The notes beneath the pieces were generated by a model. It made no database searches and had not been told where the DNA came from. It was given only the letters and a program-made list of their open reading frames with translations. Below are positions 7,413 through 14,233 of a stretch of 16,352 nucleotides of DNA, in pieces. The stretch comes from Oribacterium parvum. GTDB taxonomy: Bacteria; Bacillota; Clostridia; Lachnospirales; Lachnospiraceae. The stretch covers positions 1 through 16,352 of the forward strand of contig CALIEL010000413.1 of NCBI GenBank assembly GCA_938022235.1. Direction: 5' to 3'. The translations under genes were made by a program, and so were the position numbers. How positions within the stretch are numbered: position 1 is the stretch's first letter; each line of letters starts with the position of its first letter.

Positions 7413-9089
7413 CTATTCCACTTCTAAAATCAAAGCCTCATATCCGGAAAGCTTTACCCTATTCCCGTTGATTCCAGGCTCTACATTGGAAAGTACAACT
7501 TTCTTGATTGTTCCGGGAATCTCCACTTCTCTTTCTTCTTTTCTATAATTGCCCAAAACCAGAAGTGTTTTCTTCTCTCCCTTTCTATAGAAAGCCATCA
7601 GGCGATCTTCCTGCTCCAGGAAGGGAATAAATTCTCCGTAGACCACTGCCTCCTTATACTCCTCCTGCTTTCGAAGAGCACAAAGAGCCTTGTAATAAGA
7701 AAGCACGGAATGGGGATCCTTCTCCTGACTTTCCACATTGATTCTTGTATAGTTAGGGTTTACGGGAAGCCAGGGCTTGCCGGTGGTAAAACCTGCTTCC
7801 TTTTCGCTGCTCCACTGCATAGGGGTTCTGGCATTGTCTCTACTGTAACGATTTACAATCTTTAACGCCTCTTCCTTACTATAGCCATTTTCCAAGGCAA
7901 TCTTATACTCATCCAGGGTGGAAATGTCGTCTACTTCAGAGATGTCGTGGAAAATTACATTTTCCATACCGATTTCCTGTCCCTGATAGATAAAGGGAAG
8001 GCCCCTCTGCATCATCAGCATGGTAGCAATAAACTTCTTGGAGGTATCGTTTAAGTCTTCCGCCGGAATATAGCTGTTGACTCCTCTGGACTCGTCATGG
8101 TTCTCAATGACAGTAGAAATAAATCCTACAGGATTCACCAATCTTTGGGTTAAGAAGCAGTTGTCCCGATAAGCATTGGGCGTAACCGGCTTGTTGTCGA
8201 ACCAGCCCTTGTCGGAATGACCGCTGCTATGGGCACGGAAGTCAAACATAGAGGAAAAATAACCGTCCTCACCGATAAACTCCGGAATCTGCTCCTCGGT
8301 TTCATTAAATACCTCTCCTACGGAAAAGGCATTGTGGGGACGGAAGCAACGATCCCGCATTTCCCGGAGGAAGTCTCCGATTCCCTCCGCCTCATAGATC
8401 ATATTGGTGCAGGCTGCCATGCCGTCATCTCTGTCCGCCGGATAATGGTGTCCCTGTAAAGGAAATACCTTTTTGATATTCAGAATGGCATCAATACGGA
8501 AGCCGGACACGCCCTTATCCAACCACCAGTTAATCATCTTATAGATTTCTTCTCTAAGCTTTGGATTCTCCCAGTTTAAGTCCGGCTGCTTCTTATGGAA
8601 GAGATGCAGGTAATAGGTATTCTCCGTTCCCGGCACCTTTTCCCAAACGGAGCCTCCAAAATAGGAACGCCAGTTATTGGGCTCCTTCCCGTCGATTCCC
8701 TCTTCAAAGAAGAAATAATCCGCATAGGGACCCTTAGGATCCGCAACTGCCTTTTGGAACCACTCATGCTCATCGGAGCAATGGTTTACCACCAAATCCA
8801 AAAGGATATGCATGTCCCTTTTCTTAGCCTCTGCCAAAAGCTCCTCCATATCCTCATTGGAGCCAAAGCGAGGATCAATCTTATAGTAATCCGCAATATC
8901 ATAGCCCTGGTCCGCCAATGGAGATAGGAAACAGGGAGAAATCCAGATAATATCAATGCCCAGATTCTTTAAATAATCCAGTTTTTCGATAATTCCTCGA
9001 ATGTCTCCGATTCCGTTTCCCTTAGTGTCCTTAAAGCTTTTGGGGTATATCTGGTAAGCGACCTTCTCCTGCCACCATTCTTTTCTCAT
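7413..9089 (-). CDS. GH13 alpha-glucosidase (GH13_31-like), specificity residue Ala
   Basis: The 558-aa protein has the size and layout of cytoplasmic oligo-1,6-glucosidase/alpha-glucosidases: a catalytic (beta/alpha)8 barrel from residue 1, a B domain after about 103, and a C-terminal beta domain from about 480. A calcium-loop-like DTKGNGIGD is at 21-29. GH13 regions are DLVVNH (98-103), GFRIDA (197-201 plus Ala201; nucleophile Asp200), GEV (acid/base Glu259) and ENHDESR (329-335; Asp332). There is no signal peptide, so it works on imported sugar, cutting glucose from non-reducing ends. The residue after the nucleophile is Ala, not the Val of isomaltases or the Thr of maltases, and region IV reads HDES rather than the usual HDQP, so its substrate may differ from its paralogue's. 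AAGGAG precedes the start. It is the last gene of the unit, 93 nt after the other glucosidase. Confidence 0.9.
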   Translation of the reverse strand: MRKEWWQEKVAYQIYPKSFKDTKGNGIGDIRGIIEKLDYLKNLGIDIIWISPCFLSPLADQGYDIADYYKIDPRFGSNEDMEELLAEAKKRDMHILLDLVVNHCSDEHEWFQKAVADPKGPYADYFFFEEGIDGKEPNNWRSYFGGSVWEKVPGTENTYYLHLFHKKQPDLNWENPKLREEIYKMINWWLDKGVSGFRIDAILNIKKVFPLQGHHYPADRDDGMAACTNMIYEAEGIGDFLREMRDRCFRPHNAFSVGEVFNETEEQIPEFIGEDGYFSSMFDFRAHSSGHSDKGWFDNKPVTPNAYRDNCFLTQRLVNPVGFISTVIENHDESRGVNSYIPAEDLNDTSKKFIATMLMMQRGLPFIYQGQEIGMENVIFHDISEVDDISTLDEYKIALENGYSKEEALKIVNRYSRDNARTPMQWSSEKEAGFTTGKPWLPVNPNYTRINVESQEKDPHSVLSYYKALCALRKQEEYKEAVVYGEFIPFLEQEDRLMAFYRKGEKKTLLVLGNYRKEEREVEIPGTIKKVVLSNVEPGINGNRVKLSGYEALILEVE

Positions 9090-9158
9090 TTTTTCTCCTT
9101 ACTATACATTTCCTTCTCTATCATTCTATTCTTCCATAAAAATGACAGTTGTCCTGCC

Positions 9159-9175
9159 GTGACAAAGTCTGCCAC
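9159..9175. promoter_or_regulatory. Imperfect 17-bp dyad between the two glucosidase genes
   Basis: GTGACAAAGTCTGCCAC reads as a dyad with 6 of 8 base pairs matching around the central base. It lies in the 93-nt gap, 7 nt after the upstream glucosidase stop. It could be an operator. I see neither a terminator nor a good promoter here, so read-through into the distal gene is likely. Confidence 0.25.
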
Positions 9176-9182
9176 AGATTTT

Positions 9183-10922
9183 TTAAATCTCTAATACAAA
9201 GGCCTCATAGGGAAGCAAATGTCCTCTCTTGGCATCTTCCCCTTCCACATTGTGGATCAAGAGCTTTCCTGTCTTAAACTCCTCAGGAATCACGAAATCT
9301 CTCTCATTTTCCGATACGTTACAAACTACTAAAAGCTTCTTCTCTCCCAAAGAACGCTCATATACGAATAAATCCGGATCCTCCGGAAGTAATAAGTGGA
9401 AGTCTCCATACACAATCAAGTCGGAGCTATGGCGTAAAGCAATCAGCTTCTGATAGTAGTGGAACACGGAATCCGCTCTCTTCAGCTGTTCCTCCGCATT
9501 CACTGTAGTGTAGTTGGGATTTACCGAAATCCAAGGAGTTCCTGTGGTAAAGCCCGCTTCCTTTTCACTGTTCCACTGCATGGGAGTTCTGGCATTGTCC
9601 CTACTCTTATGGGCAATCATGGGGAACAGCTCCTCCGGACTGATATGAAGCTTCTCTGTCAGTTCTTCATACGCATTGATACTTTCCAAGTCCCTAAACT
9701 GGGAAGGATCGGTAAAGGGATAATTTCCCATTCCCAGCTCTTCTCCCTGATATACATAAGGAGTTCCCTGCATCATGTGAAGGAAGGTGGCAATACATTT
9801 TGCGGAACGCTCTCTGTACTGTCCCCCGTCATCCCCTAAGCGAGCAATAACTCTAGGCTGGTCATGATTGCAAAGATAGATGCTGTTCCAGGCCACATCC
9901 TGTAAACCCAGCTGCCATTTTTCCAGATTCTTCTTTAATGGCACCAAGGGCATCTTCTCTGTATTCCATTTAAAGCCATACTTCGTACTATCGTCCAAGC
10001 TCACATGTTCAAACTGAAAAATCATGTTTAACTCGGTCTGGGCTTCATTGGCATATTTCTTAGCTTCCTCTAAAGTTACTCCCGCAGTTTCTCCTACAGT
10101 CATTAAATCATACTTGGAAAGCACCTTTTGATTCATTTCCTGCAAGAACTCATGGACTCTGGGACCATTGGCACAAATTGCACCGTCTCCATAAACAGCT
10201 CCCTTGGGAATTTCTGTGCTTGGCAGTCCCTCAGGCTTAGAAATCAGAGAAATAACATCCATACGGAAGCCGTCAATTCCCTTTTCACACCAACGAGTCA
10301 TCATATCGAAAACTTCTTTTCTGACAATTTCATTTTCCCAGTTCAGATCCGGCTGCTTCTTGGAGAAGAGGTGAAGGTAAAATTCTCCGGTCTTTTCATC
10401 AAAACCCCAGGCCGGTCCGGAGAAGAAGGAACCCCAGTTGTTGGGAGGAAGAAGCTTTTCTCCCTGATACTCCACAATATCTCCTGCAAAGCGCTCCTGC
10501 TCTTCCTTAGATACGGTGGACAGTGGTCTTCCCTTACGCCAAATGTAGTAATCTCTCTTGGCGTTTTTCTTATCCTTACGGCTCTCCACAAACCAGGCAT
10601 GCTCATCGGAGCTGTGGTTTACTACCAAGTCCATCACAATCTTAATACCTTTTTCATGGGCCTTCTTTAAAAGACGGTCAAAATCCGCCATGGTACCGAA
10701 CTCTTCCATGATATCTTCATAGTCGGAGATATCATAGCCGTTGTCATCATTGGGAGAACGATAAACAGGGGAAAGCCAAATTACATCAATCCCTAATTCC
10801 TTAAGATAATCCAATTTGCTTTCGATTCCCGGCAAATCTCCGATACCGTCTCCATTACTATCACAGAAGCTTCTGGGATAAATCTGATACACAACGGCTT
10901 CCTTCCACCATGTTTTTTTCAT
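9183..10922 (-). CDS. GH13_31 oligo-1,6-glucosidase/alpha-glucosidase
   Basis: The 579-aa cytoplasmic enzyme has the oligo-1,6-glucosidase (MalL-like) architecture. The calcium loop DSNGDGIGD is at 21-29 and region I DLVVNH at 98-103. Region II is GFRMDVI (218-224; nucleophile Asp222, followed by Val223). Region III is GET (acid/base Glu278) and region IV NHDQPR (352-357; Asp354). Val directly after the nucleophile is the established signature of enzymes that cut alpha-1,6 bonds of isomaltose-type sugars, whereas Thr marks maltases. QPDLNWEN (190-197) is typical of the subfamily. There is no signal peptide. AAGGAG lies six bases before the start codon. It follows the lacI stop by 87 nt without a terminator, so it is probably part of the ABC-transporter unit and degrades the imported oligosaccharide to glucose. 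Trehalose-6-phosphate hydrolase and dextran glucosidase are relatives, less likely beside an ABC importer. Confidence 0.92.
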   Translation of the reverse strand: MKKTWWKEAVVYQIYPRSFCDSNGDGIGDLPGIESKLDYLKELGIDVIWLSPVYRSPNDDNGYDISDYEDIMEEFGTMADFDRLLKKAHEKGIKIVMDLVVNHSSDEHAWFVESRKDKKNAKRDYYIWRKGRPLSTVSKEEQERFAGDIVEYQGEKLLPPNNWGSFFSGPAWGFDEKTGEFYLHLFSKKQPDLNWENEIVRKEVFDMMTRWCEKGIDGFRMDVISLISKPEGLPSTEIPKGAVYGDGAICANGPRVHEFLQEMNQKVLSKYDLMTVGETAGVTLEEAKKYANEAQTELNMIFQFEHVSLDDSTKYGFKWNTEKMPLVPLKKNLEKWQLGLQDVAWNSIYLCNHDQPRVIARLGDDGGQYRERSAKCIATFLHMMQGTPYVYQGEELGMGNYPFTDPSQFRDLESINAYEELTEKLHISPEELFPMIAHKSRDNARTPMQWNSEKEAGFTTGTPWISVNPNYTTVNAEEQLKRADSVFHYYQKLIALRHSSDLIVYGDFHLLLPEDPDLFVYERSLGEKKLLVVCNVSENERDFVIPEEFKTGKLLIHNVEGEDAKRGHLLPYEAFVLEI

Positions 10923-10965
10923 CTTCTTCTCCTTCCAAAGAAAACAATATATTATTCCATTAACA

Positions 10966-10978
10966 ATACACTATTCGC
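10966..10978 (-). promoter_or_regulatory. 13-bp motif shared with the binding-protein promoter
   Basis: The minus strand reads GCGAATAGTGTAT here, and GCGAATAGGGTAT at 15674-15662 just after the -10 of the binding-protein promoter (12 of 13 identical). It lies 44-56 nt upstream of the glucosidase start. A common regulator site is possible, but chance matching in AT-rich DNA cannot be excluded. Confidence 0.3.
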
Positions 10979-10991
10979 ATGCAATCTTCTA

Positions 10992-11004
10992 TTCCGTTAC
11001 GGAA
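10992..11004. promoter_or_regulatory. Perfect 13-bp palindrome between lacI and glucosidase
   Basis: TTCCGTTACGGAA is a perfect dyad with six-base arms around one base, 5 nt after the lacI stop. No U tract follows, so it is not a terminator. It may be an operator or a small mRNA hairpin (5 bp, 3-nt loop). Confidence 0.35.
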
Positions 11005-11009
11005 GCACA

Positions 11010-12143
11010 CTACACTTCCTCTAAGAACTTTTCTCTATCCTTAAACTCCGCTTCCTTTTGCAAATGAAGCTGTAGCCCGGGGGATTGCTTTTGCTCTCCT
11101 ACCGTCTGCACAGAACTTCCTTTCTCCAGAAATACAGGTAAGCGAATATCTTTTTTACGAGTTCCAATATCCCGCTCTTCCTTAAGCAGAAGTAACAATT
11201 CCATCACTGCCCGTCTTCCCTTTTCCGTGCCGTCCTGACAAATGGTGCAAAGCCGAGGTCTTGCTCTCTTTGCCGCAAAAATCCCATCATATCCGGCAAT
11301 GGAAATATCTTCCGGAATTCGTAGCTTTTGATCCATACAAAAGCTCATCATTTCCAGGGCCATAATATCTGCCGTAAAAAATAAAGCCGTACAGTCCCAA
11401 AATTTCTCCCGGTAAAAGTCCTTATACTGCTTTTGTCTAATTTTCCCATCATAGGATAAATTTCGGCAAAGGCTCCGATCTGCCGCTAAGTTTTTTTCTT
11501 TGTAAGCCTGTAGGTACCCCTGATACCGGATATTGTCTATGGCATCTTTCCGTAATACATCCATGCCGTCCATCAATGATAAAAAAGCAATTTTTTCGTG
11601 TCCTTTGGAAAGCAGATAGCGAGTCATCTCCAGCGCTCCCCGGTAATCCTCCAGTCCTACATTAACATAGGAATGATCCTCCGGAAAGAAAATGGTATCT
11701 ATAGTAACAACCGGTACCGAATTCAGAGAACGTAAATAATAGTAGTCTTCACGCTTTGCTCCCAACAGAATAATCCCTTCCACATTCCACTCTAAAGTGA
11801 TTTTGGTACAAAGCTCCATTTGGGGATTGGCATACAGCAAAAGAAAATATCCTTCCTTCTGCAACGCACTTTGTACTGCACCGATAATCGAAGAAACAAA
11901 GGGATCCTGTACAATACTTTCCTCTTCAGCTCTGCTATAGGTCAAAATCAGAGCAATAAGACGGGAGCCCTGTTTTGTCAACATTTGGGCCCCCCGGTGC
12001 GTAACATAATGCTCTTCTTCTAAAATACTTTGCACCTTTTCATAGAGCTCAGGACTTAACTTGTTTTTTCTCCCATGAATCACATTGGATACTGTAGAGG
12101 GACTTACATTTGCAAGTTTAGCAATATCTTTAATTCTAGCCAT
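11010..12143 (-). CDS. LacI-family transcriptional regulator of the alpha-glucoside operon
   Basis: From the ATG at 12143 the product is 377 aa. It starts with the typical LacI helix-turn-helix, MARIKDIAKLANVSPSTVSN (1-20), then the hinge region (about 49-60, with Leu55 at the usual minor-groove position) and a periplasmic-binding-protein-like effector domain (about 62-335) ending in the usual GYDG region. A polar C-terminal extension of about 40 residues follows. An ATG three codons upstream (12152) is an alternative start; neither has a good Shine-Dalgarno. The gene sits between the permease and the glucosidase genes on the same strand, so it most likely represses this unit in the absence of an imported or processed sugar. 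That is inferred from position; the effector is unknown. Its start lies directly after a large inverted repeat, suggesting that its own translation is structured or controlled. Confidence 0.9.
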   Translation of the reverse strand: MARIKDIAKLANVSPSTVSNVIHGRKNKLSPELYEKVQSILEEEHYVTHRGAQMLTKQGSRLIALILTYSRAEEESIVQDPFVSSIIGAVQSALQKEGYFLLLYANPQMELCTKITLEWNVEGIILLGAKREDYYYLRSLNSVPVVTIDTIFFPEDHSYVNVGLEDYRGALEMTRYLLSKGHEKIAFLSLMDGMDVLRKDAIDNIRYQGYLQAYKEKNLAADRSLCRNLSYDGKIRQKQYKDFYREKFWDCTALFFTADIMALEMMSFCMDQKLRIPEDISIAGYDGIFAAKRARPRLCTICQDGTEKGRRAVMELLLLLKEERDIGTRKKDIRLPVFLEKGSSVQTVGEQKQSPGLQLHLQKEAEFKDREKFLEEV

Positions 12144-12155
12144 AATCTTCATTCT

Positions 12156-12264
12156 GAATATTTATCTTGAGAACAGCCTGCAAAGGATCTGCATTCCTTG
12201 CAATCTGCAGTCCTTTGCGATAAATATTCCTCTCTCTGTTAGATTCTTTGAGAACGCTGTTCTC
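12156..12264 (-). promoter_or_regulatory. Nested hairpin leader between permease gene and lacI
   Basis: The permease-lacI gap holds three linked inverted repeats. The outer pair is an 11-bp perfect repeat, GAATATTTATC (12156-12166) with GATAAATATTC (12219-12229). Inside it, GCAAAGGA plus CTGCA (12180-12193, one bulged base) pairs with TGCAG plus TCCTTTGC (12206-12218) around a 12-nt loop. A separate hairpin, GAGAAC/GTTCTC (12250-12255, 12259-12264), follows the permease stop. The 13-nt bulge (12167-12179) contains GAGAACAGC, a perfect 9-bp complement of 12256-12264, so two exclusive folds exist. The outer stem ends three bases before the upstream lacI ATG. No U tract follows. Possible roles are mRNA stabilisation, translational control of lacI, or operator DNA. 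Confidence 0.6.
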
Positions 12265-12265
12265 C

Positions 12266-13135
12266 TTATCCTTTTACAGCACCCTCTACCATTCCGCTCA
12301 TAATCTGCTTCTGTCCTACTAAGAAAACAATAATCATAGGAAGAATGGCCAGCAAAGCTGCAGACAAAATCAAATCCCACTGCTTTACATAAGATCCCAC
12401 GAAAGCCTGCACAGCTACAGGAAGGGTCTTAATCTTTCCGTTCTGTCCCAGCATCAAAGAAGGCAGTAAATAGTCGTTCCAAATCCACATACCGTTCAAA
12501 ATGGTCACTGTAGTAACCACCGGACGCAGCAAAGGAAAGATAATCTTGAAAAATGTCCCCTCAGGAGAACAGCCGTCAATTGCCGCAGCTTCCTCCAACT
12601 CGTATGGAATACCCTTAATAAAACCTGTCAGAATAAATACTGTCATGGCACCGCCGAAACCAAGGTAAGCAAACAAAATACCATGGACGGACTGCAACAT
12701 ATTAATGCCTACAAACTTTCCCACATCTCTAAAGGTGGAAAGAAGAGGAAGCATTACAACCTGGAAGGGAATAATCATAGAAGCAATAAAAGTCATATAT
12801 ACGGCAATAGCCCAAGGCTTTTTATTGTTTCTGCTGATAACCCAGGCAGCCATGCAGCCGAATAAAATCAGAAGAACCAAAGACACTACTGTAATAATCG
12901 CTGAAGTACCGAAAGCATACCAGAAGTTAAAGTTGGAATTATGAATTACCGAATTCAAGTTGGCCTGTAACTGGGCAAAACTAACCCCTTGAAAAGCCAC
13001 CGGATCCTTAACGATATCTGCTTGTCTCTTGAAGGAATTCATAACTACTAAATAGAAGGGAAATAAAATATAAATTGCAATGCAAGTTCCCAGAATCCCC
13101 AAGATTAAATTTTTTACAATTTTAGACTTGCCCAT
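12266..13135 (-). CDS. CUT1 sugar ABC transporter permease (MalG-like)
   Basis: The 289-aa inner-membrane protein has about six predicted helices (near 9-31, 75-99, 108-133, 147-172, 204-222 and 256-273). It carries the permease EAA loop ELEEAAAIDG followed by the FPLLRP stretch (179-205), which docks to the ATPase. Length and the C-terminal position in the transporter module match MalG/MsmG-type permeases for oligosaccharides. Its ATG overlaps the stop of the upstream permease by one base (TAATG), implying translational coupling and equal amounts of the two subunits. The ribosome binding site GGTGGAG lies within the end of the upstream gene. The partner permease, binding protein and cytoplasmic glucosidases point to an alpha-glucoside. 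The substrate cannot be read from the permease itself. Confidence 0.93.
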   Translation of the reverse strand: MGKSKIVKNLILGILGTCIAIYILFPFYLVVMNSFKRQADIVKDPVAFQGVSFAQLQANLNSVIHNSNFNFWYAFGTSAIITVVSLVLLILFGCMAAWVISRNNKKPWAIAVYMTFIASMIIPFQVVMLPLLSTFRDVGKFVGINMLQSVHGILFAYLGFGGAMTVFILTGFIKGIPYELEEAAAIDGCSPEGTFFKIIFPLLRPVVTTVTILNGMWIWNDYLLPSLMLGQNGKIKTLPVAVQAFVGSYVKQWDLILSAALLAILPMIIVFLVGQKQIMSGMVEGAVKG

Positions 13136-14178
13136 TACATCTCCACCTCTCTACTATTGCTGATTCGAACTTGAATCAGGGAAATAACCGCCAGAATAAT
13201 AAAGAACAAAATAGCCTTCGCCTGAGCCAGTGCAAAATTATTCTTTGCAATAGCCGTGTTGTAAATATTTAAAGCAAGCATCTGGGTACCGTTGGATAAA
13301 TAGGAGCCCATAAAGTCCGCCACAGAGCCCGTTCCGTTGGTCAAAGCCATATTCACATCGAACTGTTTAAAAGCAGAGGTTAAGGTTAAGAAAGTACAAA
13401 TGGTAATGATAGATGCAATCATCGGAAGCTTAACCTTAAACAAGGTTTGTAACGCCGTAGCCCCGTCAATCTGAGCAGCCTCCAGTACATCTCCCGGAAT
13501 CTGTGTAAGTCCCGTAACATAAATCAACATGATATATCCGCCACTCTGCCAGAGATAAACCACAATAATGGCCAACATCGCTGTCTTGGTCTGGGATAAC
13601 ATGGAAAATTTCATATAATTCATCAAAACATTGTTGAAGACGAACTGCCAGATATAACCCAGAACAATTCCTCCAATCAGGTTCGGTAAAAAGTAAGCAG
13701 CTCTGAAAAAAGCCACCCCACGCATTTTCACGGTACAAAGTAGAGCTAATAAAAAGCCTACCAAGTTAATCATCACAACATTAATAATAACAAAAACAAA
13801 GGTAATTAAAACGGACCAGATAAAGGCCGGATCTTTAAACATAGCCTGATAGTTGGCTAACCCTACTACTTTGGTAAAACGAATTCCTGTCCAATCAGTA
13901 AAAGAATACCCTATACCTAAAATTAACGGAATAATCACAGTCACCGCAAAGGTAAATAGCAGGGGAAATAAGAATAGAAAATATACTATTTTTCTATGGT
14001 GTTTTTTGCTTGGCAAAATATACAGGCCAAGAAAAAACAAAACCACACCTAAAATCAATAAGTTACCGCGGTATGTAGCCTTAGAGCCTGTAAAATCCAA
14101 AATCAAAGTATAGATCGTACTAAGCGCTCCTGCCAGAAGCAAAATAATAGACTGCAAGGATTGTGAACGTCCTTTCAT
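13135..14178 (-). CDS. CUT1 sugar ABC transporter permease (MalF-like), with extra N-terminal helices
   Basis: The 347-aa protein has the MalF-type permease core (from about residue 64) and the EAA loop VLEAAQIDGATALQTLFKVK (231-250). The helices near 64-88, 121-149, 155-180, 199-222, 252-270 and 318-337 are the expected six. Two further hydrophobic segments (about 9-28 and 38-56) precede them, giving about eight in total. E. coli MalF also has eight helices, but most Gram-positive CUT1 permeases of this length have six. The start is supported by AGGGGGA seven bases upstream. It follows the binding-protein gene after a 55-nt gap that holds a terminator-like hairpin, so it is probably expressed at a lower level than the binding protein. 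It pairs with the downstream permease to form the membrane channel. Confidence 0.92.
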   Translation of the reverse strand: MKGRSQSLQSIILLLAGALSTIYTLILDFTGSKATYRGNLLILGVVLFFLGLYILPSKKHHRKIVYFLFLFPLLFTFAVTVIIPLILGIGYSFTDWTGIRFTKVVGLANYQAMFKDPAFIWSVLITFVFVIINVVMINLVGFLLALLCTVKMRGVAFFRAAYFLPNLIGGIVLGYIWQFVFNNVLMNYMKFSMLSQTKTAMLAIIVVYLWQSGGYIMLIYVTGLTQIPGDVLEAAQIDGATALQTLFKVKLPMIASIITICTFLTLTSAFKQFDVNMALTNGTGSVADFMGSYLSNGTQMLALNIYNTAIAKNNFALAQAKAILFFIILAVISLIQVRISNSREVEM

Positions 14179-14192
14179 GAAATCCCCCTTTT

Positions 14193-14218
14193 AAAAAATG
14201 GGGCAGCTTAGCTGCCCC
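14193..14218 (-). terminator. Intercistronic terminator-like hairpin (binding protein / permease)
   Basis: GGGGCAGCT (14200-14208) and AGCTGCCCC (14210-14218) form a perfect GC-rich inverted repeat (RNA: 7 bp, 5-nt loop). One base later, U6 follows on the minus transcript. It lies 15 nt after the binding-protein stop. It looks like a partial terminator or 3' stabiliser that keeps binding-protein mRNA in excess over the permeases, as is common in such operons. Confidence 0.8.
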
Positions 14219-14233
14219 TATTCCGGGAAAAAA

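Noticed and set aside
10128..10670. 180-aa open frame on the plus strand inside a glucosidase gene
   Set aside because: It is antisense to GH13 conserved regions and has no recognisable domain.
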